From positions 124,001 through 188,000 of the forward strand of contig PKTB01000021.1 of the NCBI GenBank assembly GCA_002869385.1: 64,000 nt of DNA, read 5' to 3'. The notes below the pieces were generated by a model that searched no databases, was not told the DNA's origin, and was given only the letters and a program-made list of their open reading frames with translations. Position numbers and translations under genes: made by a program. Below are positions 10,827-21,050 of the stretch, one piece after another (the first letter of the stretch is position 1; the number at the start of each line of letters is the position of its first letter). The DNA comes from Marinilabiliales bacterium. GTDB taxonomy: Bacteria; Bacteroidota; Bacteroidia; Bacteroidales; ML635J-15.

Positions 10827-12269
10827 TTGATAAAGCATAAAATTTTTGATAGCATAGAAGCATTTAAACGTTTTTCGAAAAAAACGAAAAATACAATTCG
10901 CTATGGTAATCTGGACAAACACATTAATCCGATGTTTGGCAATGCTGATAAGTTAAAAGCATACAACCGAAGTAGTGTAACAGGACCAGAGCCTTGTGTC
11001 TGTCATGCCCCTAGTCGTAGTTTGTATTTTGATCTGCATGGAAATGCAACAGCTTGTTGCTTTAATCGTGTACATATTTTAGGTAAGTATCCAGAGAATA
11101 GTATTGATGAAATTATAAATAGTGAGAAGCGGAAAACGCTGCAAGCGGAACTTTGTAGACAAAACTTTATGTATGGATGTCAGCATTGCCATAAGCTTAT
11201 TGAAGCAGGCAATTTTGATGGTGTTGAAGCTAGACTATATGACCCACTTAAAGACCAAGGCACAAATCCTTCCGAGATTATTTTTGAACTTGATAACACA
11301 TGTAATCTTGAATGCACTATGTGTCATGAAGGGTTCTCAAGCAGTATTGCTAAATCGAAAGGATTAGATAAAATAAAAACACCATACGATAAAGAATTCT
11401 TAAAACAACTGGAAAAGTATATTCCAAATCTAAAGGTTGCCAAATTCCTTGGTGGAGAACCTTTTCTAATAAATATCTATTATGAGATCTGGGATTTAAT
11501 TATTAAAATTAATCCCAAATGCAAGATTAATCTTCAAACAAACGTAACAGTTTACAATAAAAAGGTAGAATCATACTTAAAGAAAGGGAATTTCTACATT
11601 GGGGTATCAATAGATTCACTCCAAAAAGACACATTTGAATCGATTAGAAAAAATGCAAATCTAGATTTAGTATTGGAGAATCTTGATAAGATAATTGATA
11701 TCTCAAAAAAGAAAAACAATTATGTTAATCTGTCGGTTTGCCCAATGCAGCAAAACTGGAAAGAGCTTCCCGATCTGGTTAATTTCTGTAATAAAAAAAA
11801 AATATTTATTTATTTCAATACTGTTTATACAGAAGGGTTTGCAATTTCTCAAATGAGCGAAGAAGAATTGCTAAAAATTAAGACTCATCTAAACACATCT
11901 AAAATATCAGGGAGAGGAATAATTGCAAAACGTAACATTAGATTCTTCAATAATCTTAAGACTCAAATAGAAAGTTGGTATATAGAAAAATATAATGAAG
12001 GGCTATATTTCAAAAAACGTCATTTATACTCTTCTGATAAAGTAAAAGAAGTAATTATCAAACTAACAAAATCTAATAAACATACTCAGGAAATTATCCA
12101 TAAGGTATTCAATTTTGAAAATAGAGACTTCCTTATATCTGACGAAGCATTAAAAAATATTGAATCACTTAATAGTGAAGAAATAATTACAATTGCGAAT
12201 ACAGAGACTGTAGATCAAATTCGCCAAAGGATTTTTCAGTTTATTGAAATTGGTAGGTTTGGTGAATAA
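10827..12269 (+). CDS. Radical SAM protein, tandem paralog of the preceding gene; no ATG, TTG start proposed
   Basis: FELDNTCNLECTMCH (CxxxCxxC); upstream CHAPSRSLYFDLHGNATACC; same frame as the preceding ORF, separated by TAA plus two codons. Confidence 0.7.
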   Translation: MIKHKIFDSIEAFKRFSKKTKNTIRYGNLDKHINPMFGNADKLKAYNRSSVTGPEPCVCHAPSRSLYFDLHGNATACCFNRVHILGKYPENSIDEIINSEKRKTLQAELCRQNFMYGCQHCHKLIEAGNFDGVEARLYDPLKDQGTNPSEIIFELDNTCNLECTMCHEGFSSSIAKSKGLDKIKTPYDKEFLKQLEKYIPNLKVAKFLGGEPFLINIYYEIWDLIIKINPKCKINLQTNVTVYNKKVESYLKKGNFYIGVSIDSLQKDTFESIRKNANLDLVLENLDKIIDISKKKNNYVNLSVCPMQQNWKELPDLVNFCNKKKIFIYFNTVYTEGFAISQMSEEELLKIKTHLNTSKISGRGIIAKRNIRFFNNLKTQIESWYIEKYNEGLYFKKRHLYSSDKVKEVIIKLTKSNKHTQEIIHKVFNFENRDFLISDEALKNIESLNSEEIITIANTETVDQIRQRIFQFIEIGRFGE

Positions 12270-12275
12270 AAAAAC

Positions 12276-12301
12276 GGCCATCCATTATTTAATGGATAGC
12301 C
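12276..12301. terminator. Hairpin between convergent genes
   Basis: GGCCATCCATTA...TAATGGATAGCC flanked by an A-run and CATTTCAC. Confidence 0.55.
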
Positions 12302-12326
12302 ATTTCACTAAAACAAAACTATATAA

Positions 12327-13904
12327 CTAATCTTTAACACATCTTACAGAAAATCCTCTTGATTTATCTGATGTCCCTAAATTCACTCCGGTGCTGCTAT
12401 ATGTCCAAGACATTTTATAAGCATTTGTTGCACTAGTTTCATCTGCACCCCAAAAATATGTTTCTTATCCTGGATTATCAGTAAAACCTCTCATAAACGA
12501 CGCTGGTCTTGCACTAAATCCTGAACTATTATTTAATTGTGTTTGGTTACCAACAGTACCAGGAGTACCAAATCCATCGAACCATAATTCTTCACTAGAA
12601 AGCGATTTAGCTATATCAGAGCCACTTCCACCATATCCAAAACCATTATCTTCTAACCAAGTAAATAACTCTTGCCATTCTACTGCAGTAGGGACATGCC
12701 ATCCCTCAGGACATAGTATGCCGGTATTTACAGCTTCCCAGTTATATAAATTACCATATATTTCTTCGTTATCAGGATTATGCATTGCTTGACAATAAGC
12801 TGCATCTGTATTTGTATTCCATGTATCATTATCAGTAATGTATTGTATATCTACATTATTTCTATATCTTGTTGTTCTAAGATTTTCCTGCATCCATACT
12901 TGTGAACCAAGAGTTATAATATTATAAACATTACCTGATGCATCTCGTACTTTCATTCCAGTTTCAACTTCAAGGTCTTCAATTCTTGATAAAAGCTCAT
13001 CAACATACTCTTTTGGTACTGCATCGTATTCGTTTACAGGAGTTGGCACAGTAACAGTTCCAGTAAAATTCTTTGTCCCTGCAATATCTTGGTCATCAGT
13101 TAGATTTACAAGGTTAGAATAATCAGGAGAATAATCAGAAGGTAAATATAAACCACTGTGATCTCCCCACGCATAAGCTGTTGACCAATCATTTATATCA
13201 TCATTTGTGATTGTGCTTGCAGGAGCCATTGTATATACTGGGTCTGTTTCTGAGTAATCAGATGGCAAATATAAACCACTATGGTCTCCCCAAAGATACG
13301 CTTGATTCCAATTTGCAATATTTACATTTGCAATTGTACTTGCAGGTGATGCGCTATATAATGGGTCTTCTTCTACTAATTCCGGAGTGTAATCAGCCGG
13401 CAAATATAAACCTGCATGGTCACCCCATGAATAAGCAGATGACCAATCATTAATATCATCGTTTGTAATTGTGCTTGCAGGAGCCATTGTATATACTGGA
13501 TCTGATTCATCATAGTTCTCTGCATAGGTTGCAGATACAGCCATCGGCACACTTAAAAGTTGACTTGTTCCCATTAACTCTTCATCTACTGTAACTTCAA
13601 AGAAGTATGTGTCTGCACTCCAATCAACAACGCTCAAATCTTCAACTGAACCAATTTCCAATGTTACCAACCCAAATGCATTTGTTTCTGCTTCATGATA
13701 TTCTGCAAAGACCTCTGTTCCGTCAACTGTTCCTTGTAAAATTCGAATATCAATGTCAACCAGTGTATTTACCAGTGGGTTTCCTAAGTTATCTCTAACA
13801 ACAGCCTGATAATTAAATTTTGCTGTTTGTGATATTGCAAATAATGCAATGAATTGTAATGCTACTACAATTGCCAATGTTTTAATTTTCATAAGATTTT
13901 TCAT
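12327..13904 (-). CDS. FISUMP-domain protein with internal ~41-aa repeats; interrupted by in-frame TAA at 12465-12467
   Basis: C-terminal continuation after the stop reads ETYFWGADETSATNAYKMSWTYSSTGVNLGTSDKSRGFSVRCVKD*, the expected FISUMP ending (gfsVRCvk); repeats (DPVYTMAPASTITNDDINDW..AYxWGDHxGLYLP)x3. Confidence 0.75.
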
Positions 13905-13923
13905 GATTTCTATTTTTTAATGT

Positions 13924-14400
13924 TTATTTCTTTACGATTTTATATTTTGCTAATAAAGCTCCAAACTCATCAGTGAGGTTAAGTAGATAAGTACCTGTTG
14001 AGTAATATGATAAGTCCAAAACAACTTCGCTATCATTAAATTCTTGTTGATAGACTAACCGTCCGGACATATCAAATAAAGTACATGTTAATCCATATCC
14101 CCCACCCTGAATATTTACAAAGCGTGTTGTAGGATTAGGAAAAACCTGTAGGTCAAAAGAGGTTTGCAGTTCATTATCAATTCGGGTAATAGTTGCCGAT
14201 GTTTGATGAAATCCCTGAGTTAGAATGTAGTTGTCGGACTGGAGCATACTTATTACCGGCTCACCAATTGTCCACGAAATTTGATAGTTATCTGTCGCAT
14301 AATCTGCTCCTGAAGAACCTATCACCTGCAAATTATTCTCCTGAGCCATTAAAACTCCTGAAAATAAAATTGCGATTGTAATTAATAATGTCTTGTTCAT
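13924..14400 (-). CDS. Small secreted protein with T9SS C-terminal domain
   Basis: Signal peptide; LQVFPNPTTRFVNIQ...STGTYLLNLTDEFGALLAKYKIVKK. Confidence 0.75.
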   Translation of the reverse strand: MNKTLLITIAILFSGVLMAQENNLQVIGSSGADYATDNYQISWTIGEPVISMLQSDNYILTQGFHQTSATITRIDNELQTSFDLQVFPNPTTRFVNIQGGGYGLTCTLFDMSGRLVYQQEFNDSEVVLDLSYYSTGTYLLNLTDEFGALLAKYKIVKK

Positions 14401-14643
14401 AGTATTAAATATTAAATGTTTTAATCTTTGTGAACAAAACTATAGCCAAAACCATCTGATTACAAGCGGTTTTGAGTTAACGGTAGAGGTGAGTTAGTAA
14501 ACGGTATGAAATGTCTTTGAGTTCAATTATAAAGAATAAGAAAACGAGTCTACTATTCTAAATCTTACAAACACGCAATCTGCAAGTATAATACTCGTAG
14601 TCGTTACTAACCGTTAATAACGACTAAGAAATTATAATTTCCC

Positions 14644-16290
14644 TTATAATTTATTTTGTTTAAGTAAAATCTCTGCTTTTGTTACAGCATCATTAAAATT
14701 ATCAAAAATATTCGCCTTTCCAACTAAAAAACTAATTCTTGATTTATCAAGTTCTTTTCTCACACTAGGTTGAACTCCAGAAAGAAGGATATGCTTTTTA
14801 CCGGATTTTAGCTGATTGAGCACTTCTTTAAAGTTATGTATTCCGGTTGCATCAATAAAAGGGACGTGCCTCATTCTTATTACAAGAACCTTGGTATTTG
14901 AAGCATGATTCTTTAATACTTCGCTATAGTGTTTAGCTGCACCAAAGAAAAAAGGACCACTAATTTCATATACTTCTAATCCTGAAGGCAAAGAACCATA
15001 GTTCTCCAAGATTTCAGTGTCCTTATCTTTTAGAACAGCCTGACCGTTATCTGCCATACGTTTCATAAATAAAACAGCTGACAAAACAACCCCAACTTGT
15101 ATCGCAATAGTCAAATCTAAAAGCACTGTTAAAAAGAATGTTGTCAACAAAATAATAATATCAAACGCCGAGCCTTTGAGTATAGAGCGGAAAGATCTCC
15201 ATTCGCTCATATTATAGCTTACTAATATTAGAATTCCTGCTAATGCAGACATTTGTATCAATTTAGCAAAATGTCCAAAAAACAACACAATCATCAATAG
15301 TGTGATGGCATGAACAATACCAGCTACCGGAGTTCTACCACCATTTTTAATATTTGTTGCTGTACGGGCGATTGCACCTGTTGCAGGTATCCCTCCAAAG
15401 AAAGGAGTTATAATGTTCGCTATTCCCTGCGCAATCAGTTCTGTATTACTTCTGTGATTGCTACCAATCATTCCGTCTGCAACAACTGCAGAAAGAAGTG
15501 ATTCAATAGCTCCAAGCAATGCTATGGTTAGCGCTGGAGCAAAATACACACTTATATTTGACAAGTCAATTGAAGGAATATCAAAACTAATGTTACTCTG
15601 AATATCCCCGAATAGTGTTTCAATTGTTGTAACTGGAAGTTTGAAAATAGCAACAATTGTAGTTGTTAAAATTATGGCAACAAAAGTTCCCGGAATTTTA
15701 TTTGTAATTTTCGAGAAAAACTGAGCAATTAGGATTGTCACTACAGTAATTGTAAGCGAAATATAATTTATACTATGAATAGATTTATAATAGACATACC
15801 ATTTATCTATAAACTCTGTGGGTAGTTTTCCTGTTTCAAGTCCTAAAGCATCTTTAATTTGCGTGGAAAATATTACCAAAGCTATACCGCTTGTAAATCC
15901 AACAATTAAGGAATGAGGAATGAATTTAAGCAAAGAACCGAGTTTAAGAAAACCAAATGCTATGAGCATTATTCCTGCCAATATTGTAGATATAATTAAA
16001 CCATTTATTCCGTATTGAGATACAATACCAAAAACAATAACAATAAATGCACCTGTTGGTCCTCCAATCTGGACTCGACTCCCTCCAAAAAATGAAATTA
16101 AAAAACCTGCTACAACTGCTGTTATCAGACCTTTTTCAGGTGATACTCCTGAGGCAACAGCAAAAGCAATAGCCAAAGGTAAAGCAACAATACCGACAAT
16201 AATACCGGCAAACAAGTCTTTTGTAAATTGCTGTTTAGAGTAACCTTTTTTGATTACAGAAAACAGTTTCGGTCTGAAAATTTCCTTCAT
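14644..16290 (-). CDS. SulP-family anion transporter with C-terminal STAS domain
   Basis: Multi-TM SulP signature (KDLFAGIIVGIVALPLAIAFAVASGVSPEKGL) and STAS-like RMRHVPFIDATGIHNFKEVL. Confidence 0.85.
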   Translation of the reverse strand: MKEIFRPKLFSVIKKGYSKQQFTKDLFAGIIVGIVALPLAIAFAVASGVSPEKGLITAVVAGFLISFFGGSRVQIGGPTGAFIVIVFGIVSQYGINGLIISTILAGIMLIAFGFLKLGSLLKFIPHSLIVGFTSGIALVIFSTQIKDALGLETGKLPTEFIDKWYVYYKSIHSINYISLTITVVTILIAQFFSKITNKIPGTFVAIILTTTIVAIFKLPVTTIETLFGDIQSNISFDIPSIDLSNISVYFAPALTIALLGAIESLLSAVVADGMIGSNHRSNTELIAQGIANIITPFFGGIPATGAIARTATNIKNGGRTPVAGIVHAITLLMIVLFFGHFAKLIQMSALAGILILVSYNMSEWRSFRSILKGSAFDIIILLTTFFLTVLLDLTIAIQVGVVLSAVLFMKRMADNGQAVLKDKDTEILENYGSLPSGLEVYEISGPFFFGAAKHYSEVLKNHASNTKVLVIRMRHVPFIDATGIHNFKEVLNQLKSGKKHILLSGVQPSVRKELDKSRISFLVGKANIFDNFNDAVTKAEILLKQNKL

Positions 16291-16449
16291 TTATAAACAA
16301 ACTAAAGTAAAGAGATATTAAAATAAATTTTAGTTAAAATACGGATGCAAAATTAGAAAATTATTTATCTAAAATTTTCTAAAAAATAAGTTTAACAACA
16401 CAACTGTCAACATTAAACAACTCAATCAGAAATAGATTCTAAACACACA

Positions 16450-16479
16450 TAAAAAAAGCACCCATAAAACTGAGTGCTT
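16450..16479 (-). terminator. Rho-independent terminator downstream of the thiolase gene
   Basis: AAGCAC...GTGCTT hairpin followed on the minus strand by TTTTTTT. Confidence 0.6.
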
Positions 16480-16501
16480 AAATATTTAGAATAATATTGG
16501 A

Positions 16502-17707
16502 TTATACATTACGTAGGATAATTGCAGTACCCATTCCACCACCAATACATAATGATGCAAGTCCAAATGTATTATTTGCACGTTTCATTTCGTGAATAAG
16601 AGTTACTACAATTCTGTTTCCTGATTCTCCGATTGGATGACCAAGCGCAATTGCACCACCATTAACATTACATTTTTCTTCAAAGAATTTTGAGTCAACA
16701 CCATGATCCTCTGATAATTGTCTCATCACACCAAGTGATTGAGCTGCAAATGCTTCGTTTAATTCAAGAACTTCAATATCTGTTAACTTCATACTTGCTT
16801 TGCAAAGTGCATTTTTGATGGCAGGAACCGGTCCCATTCCCATAATTGATGGGTCAACACCACCTTGTCCAACAGAAACAATCTCAACCATTGGAGTAAG
16901 GCCAAGTTCTTTAACCATTTCTTCTGAAGCGACTAAAACAAATGAAGCACCATCGTTAATTCCAGATGCATTACCTGCAGTTACAGTACCTTCTTTCTTA
17001 AAAGCAGGACGCAATTTTGCTAGTTTTTCAGCATTAGAACCTCTGTTAAGATGCTCATCAGCATCGAAAGTAATAGTTTCCTTACGCATTTTAATTTCAA
17101 CTGGAACTATCTCATTTTTAAATTTACCTGCATCCTGTGCTGCAGCAGCTTTTGCTTGAGAATCTGCTGCAAAAACATCTTGTTCTTCACGTGTAAGGCT
17201 ATATTTTTCAGCAATGTTTTCAGCAGTAATACCCATATGGTAATCATTAAATGCATCCCATAAACCATCTAAAATCATATGATCCATAGAAGTGATATTA
17301 CCCATTTTATGCCCTGAACGAACTTGTCCCGGCATTAAATAAGGTGCATTTGACATATTTTCTGTTCCACCAGCTAAGATAAGTTTTGATTCACCTGCTT
17401 TTATTGCTGTATATGCATTTGAGATTGCTTTCATTCCAGAGCCACAAACCATATTTAATGAATATGCAGGAACTTCTTCAGGAATACTAGCTTTTATTGA
17501 GGCTTGACGTGCAACTCCTTGACCTTGACCTGCTGATAAGATATTTCCTACAATAACTTCATCAAGTTTTGATTGGTCTATTTTAGTTTCATCTAAAATG
17601 TTTTTTAATACTTTACTTGCAATTTCAGGAGCTCCCATTTTTGCTAATGAACCACCAAATTTACCAATTGCAGTACGTTTTGCTGCTACTATATATACTT
17701 TGCTCAT
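16502..17707 (-). CDS. atoB: Acetyl-CoA acetyltransferase (thiolase)
   Basis: NMVCGSGMKA, GHPIGESGNRIVVTL and CIGGGMGTA thiolase motifs. Confidence 0.85.
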   Translation of the reverse strand: MSKVYIVAAKRTAIGKFGGSLAKMGAPEIASKVLKNILDETKIDQSKLDEVIVGNILSAGQGQGVARQASIKASIPEEVPAYSLNMVCGSGMKAISNAYTAIKAGESKLILAGGTENMSNAPYLMPGQVRSGHKMGNITSMDHMILDGLWDAFNDYHMGITAENIAEKYSLTREEQDVFAADSQAKAAAAQDAGKFKNEIVPVEIKMRKETITFDADEHLNRGSNAEKLAKLRPAFKKEGTVTAGNASGINDGASFVLVASEEMVKELGLTPMVEIVSVGQGGVDPSIMGMGPVPAIKNALCKASMKLTDIEVLELNEAFAAQSLGVMRQLSEDHGVDSKFFEEKCNVNGGAIALGHPIGESGNRIVVTLIHEMKRANNTFGLASLCIGGGMGTAIILRNV

Positions 17708-17762
17708 AATAATAGAATTATAATCCCATAGGGATATGATTATTGTAATTTAAATTTTTTGT

Positions 17763-18422
17763 TTAAGATTTCATCTCACACAAATCATCTGAGATGATTA
17801 ACTGTGCTTCTGTTGCTGCCTGAACCTCTTCAACTGTAAACATAGGATTGATTTCTCTTAATTCAATTCCTTGATCCGTTACCTCCATTACACCCATTTC
17901 GGTCACAATAGAGTTTACCTGACCTTTTGCTGTTAAAGGAAGATTACATTTGTTTAGAATCTTATTATTTCCTTTTGCAGTATGTTCCATTGCAAGAATC
18001 ACACGTCTTGCACCTGTTAAAAGGTCCATTGCTCCACCCATGCCAGGAGTAAGTTTTCCAGGGATTGACCAGTTTGCCAAATCACCTTTCACATCAACTT
18101 GCATTGCACCAAGAACAGTTACATCAACGTGTCCACCTCTAATTATAGAAAATGATTTTGATGAATCAAAAGTCGAAGCTCCTTCAAATGCAGTAATATA
18201 TCCACCACCGGCATTTAACATATCTTCATTTTCTTCTCCTTCCGGAGGTGTTGGTCCCATTCCTAATAGACCATTTTCTGATTGTAATGTAAGATTTACA
18301 TCATTTGGTAAATAATTAGGAACTAAAGTAGGTAAACCAATCCCTAAATTTACAACGTCTCCGTCTTTAAGTTCAAGAGCAACACGTTTTGCGATAATTT
18401 CTCTTATTTGATGTTTATCCAT
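17763..18422 (-). CDS. atoA: Acetate/butyrate-acetoacetate CoA-transferase, beta subunit
   Basis: VNLGIGLPTLVPNYLP and SENGLLGMG motifs; cluster context. Confidence 0.85.
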   Translation of the reverse strand: MDKHQIREIIAKRVALELKDGDVVNLGIGLPTLVPNYLPNDVNLTLQSENGLLGMGPTPPEGEENEDMLNAGGGYITAFEGASTFDSSKSFSIIRGGHVDVTVLGAMQVDVKGDLANWSIPGKLTPGMGGAMDLLTGARRVILAMEHTAKGNNKILNKCNLPLTAKGQVNSIVTEMGVMEVTDQGIELREINPMFTVEEVQAATEAQLIISDDLCEMKS

Positions 18423-18433
18423 AATGATAAGTT

Positions 18434-19222
18434 TTATTTGTTTAATCTTCTGTGTAATTCTTGTGCAACATAGCTAGCCACATCATTTGCATATGAGTTC
18501 ATACTAAAGCCTGCGTCATAACCAAGCTCTTTTGCAAGCTCATGAGATATTCTCGGACCACCACAAATCAAAATCACTTTATCTCTCAATCCTTCTGCCT
18601 CAAGTAGTTCTACTAATTCAATCATATTTTTAATATGAACATCTTTTTGAGTTACAGTTTGAGAAACTAAAAGAGCATCTGCTTTCAACTCAATAGCTTT
18701 AGCGATAAAATCTTCATTTGTAACTTGAGAGCCCATATTTAAAGCTTCAAACATTTCATATCTTTCGATTCCATAATGTCCGGCATAGCCTTTCATATTC
18801 ATAATAGCATCGATACCAACAGTATGTGCATCTGTACCGGTACTAGCACCAATAACAACAATCTTTCTACCTATATTTTCTTTAATAAAGGTATCTGTTT
18901 CTTTCATATCCCATGATGTTGACTCAACTTTTGGCACATTAATAGCCGTATAATCCACATCATGAGTGCACGAGCCATAACAATTAAAAAAAGTATAACC
19001 TTCGGTAAGTTCTTTGTAAAAAACTACCTGAGGATTCTCAAATCCCATTTTCTTCATTAATTGCTTAGCTGCTTCAATCGATTCGTCATTACATGGAACA
19101 GGCAAAGTAAAACTAAGTTGAGTTTTACCATCATTCATTGTATCGCCGTATGGCTTTACTTTTTTCAGATCCAAAGTTTGATCGAAATCATTCTTTTCCA
19201 TTGAATATAATCCACCACTCAT
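18434..19222 (-). CDS. kamE: Lysine 5,6-aminomutase beta (B12-binding) subunit
   Basis: B12-binding DAHTVG (DxHxxG) motif; adjacent to kamD. Confidence 0.88.
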   Translation of the reverse strand: MSGGLYSMEKNDFDQTLDLKKVKPYGDTMNDGKTQLSFTLPVPCNDESIEAAKQLMKKMGFENPQVVFYKELTEGYTFFNCYGSCTHDVDYTAINVPKVESTSWDMKETDTFIKENIGRKIVVIGASTGTDAHTVGIDAIMNMKGYAGHYGIERYEMFEALNMGSQVTNEDFIAKAIELKADALLVSQTVTQKDVHIKNMIELVELLEAEGLRDKVILICGGPRISHELAKELGYDAGFSMNSYANDVASYVAQELHRRLNK

Positions 19223-20781
19223 TACTTTTGCCCTCCTTTCATTAAGTTAATAAACGGGTTAAAATAATTATCTGATTTTGCTACTACACCTGCTAGTCCT
19301 TTTCCTCCATTTTTTGGACGTTTGACATCACCGAACATTCCTTTTTCAAGTGCGTCAAATAGACCTTCATTCTTTATTTCATCGAGAAGCACATAAGCAT
19401 CATCAAGAACTTTTTGCGCTCTTTTCTGAATCATTCCATCCTTTTTAAACTCAACCTCATCACCAATATTCTTCATATTATTGAAAATATATTGTGCATT
19501 TTCGATCGCCAAATAGCGGTCAGACATAAAAGGAGTGTGAATAGCTTCTGTCATCATACCTAAGAGCTGAATGCCCTGTCCGGTCCAAATTGAGATTTCA
19601 TTAAATAATGCATCCTGAACATGACCTCTAAAAACATTTCCTGTCATAAATTTAGTTGGAGGCATATATTTCAATGTAGCTTTAGGGAAGATCTCACGTG
19701 TCATTTGAGCTTGAGCTAATTCATATAAGAATCCGTTCTCTAATTCAGGATTCATTTCAAATGCATGGCCAAGTCCCATTTGTTCTTCAGGCATTCCTGC
19801 TAAAAGAGCCAATTGTTCATTTATTAGATCTGAAGCTAAAACTGTATGAGCTTCATCAAAAGCATCAGCAGTTGTTAAATAATTATCTTCTCCGGTATTA
19901 ATGATTACACCGGCAAAACCATTTATTACTCTTGAAAAATATTGATCAATTATTGTACGCTGCATATTTATATCACGGAAAAGAATACCGTAAAGTGCAT
20001 CATTTAGCATTACATCTAAACGTTCTATTGCACCCATTGCTGCAATCTCAGGCATACATAAACCAGAACAATAATTACAAAGTCTGATATATTTACCAAC
20101 TTCTTCGCCAACTTCATCCAATGCTTTACGCATAATTCTAAAGTTCTCCTGAGTTGCAAAAGTACCCCCAAAACCTTCGGTAGTTGCTCCATAAGGAACA
20201 TAGTCCAAAAGACTTTGTCCGGTTGTACGAATTACAGCAATAATATCTGCTCCCTGACGTGCCGCTGCTTGAGCCTGAACAACATCTTCGTAAATATTTC
20301 CAGTGGCAACAATTACATATAGATAAGGTTTTTCGCCTTCGCCAATAGTATTAAGGTAATTATCTCTCTTAGCCACATTGGCTTTAATTCTGTCAATGCT
20401 AGCATTAACTAAAGGCATTATTGCTTCCTGAGCTTTTTCAGCTGAATGTGAATTCATTTTACTCAAATCCATCTCACCTGAAGTAACTTTTTCTGCAATT
20501 TCCTGAACAGATAATCCGCTTTCAATAATAGCATTACCTAGGTAATATAATACTCCTTGTCCAACTGCACCATTTTCGTGAAGCTGATCAACAACAACAT
20601 TTGGCAATGGAATATCATTTTCATCAACGCCATCAATACCAATCAGGCTACAAAGCGTACGCTCGACAGAAACAGTGGTATAATTTTCAACAAATGACTG
20701 TACATCTGTTGCTATATTTTCTGCCAATTTTTTCGCCTCGTCAACCTTATTAAAATCTAATCCTAATTTGCTGGTTCTCAT
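19222..20781 (-). CDS. kamD: Lysine 5,6-aminomutase alpha subunit
   Basis: Length and sequence typical of KamD; overlaps the kamE start. Confidence 0.88.
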   Translation of the reverse strand: MRTSKLGLDFNKVDEAKKLAENIATDVQSFVENYTTVSVERTLCSLIGIDGVDENDIPLPNVVVDQLHENGAVGQGVLYYLGNAIIESGLSVQEIAEKVTSGEMDLSKMNSHSAEKAQEAIMPLVNASIDRIKANVAKRDNYLNTIGEGEKPYLYVIVATGNIYEDVVQAQAAARQGADIIAVIRTTGQSLLDYVPYGATTEGFGGTFATQENFRIMRKALDEVGEEVGKYIRLCNYCSGLCMPEIAAMGAIERLDVMLNDALYGILFRDINMQRTIIDQYFSRVINGFAGVIINTGEDNYLTTADAFDEAHTVLASDLINEQLALLAGMPEEQMGLGHAFEMNPELENGFLYELAQAQMTREIFPKATLKYMPPTKFMTGNVFRGHVQDALFNEISIWTGQGIQLLGMMTEAIHTPFMSDRYLAIENAQYIFNNMKNIGDEVEFKKDGMIQKRAQKVLDDAYVLLDEIKNEGLFDALEKGMFGDVKRPKNGGKGLAGVVAKSDNYFNPFINLMKGGQK

Positions 20782-20880
20782 TTTTATTCCGATAAAATAT
20801 CTTATTTATTTAATTCGGTCAAAATTAAGAAAAAACTACGATTAAAACAACATGATAATTGTTGGGAATTTGATTGATTT

Positions 20881-21025
20881 TTGGCTGTTAGATATTGGCT
20901 ATTGGCTATTGGCTATTGGCTGTTGGCTATTGGCTGTTGGCTGTTGGTTTTTGACCTTTGGCTATTGGCTATTGGTTGTTGGCTATTGGCTATTGGCTAT
21001 TGGCTATTGGCTGTTAGCTGTTAGC
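20881..21025. repeat. Degenerate heptanucleotide tandem repeat (GGCTATT/TTGGCTA)
   Basis: About 20 copies of ATTGGCT/GTTGGCT read directly. Confidence 0.9.
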
Positions 21026-21050
21026 ATAAATCATCATCCAACATCCACAT

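Noticed and set aside
16800-18315. Plus-strand ORFs over the thiolase and CoA-transferase genes
   Set aside because: Antisense to strongly conserved enzymes; no recognisable protein features.
20881-21025. CRISPR-like array or coding ORF (68 aa, 20852-21058)
   Set aside because: Pure heptamer tandem repeat without spacers; the ORF translation is only repeated LLAIGYW and is low complexity.
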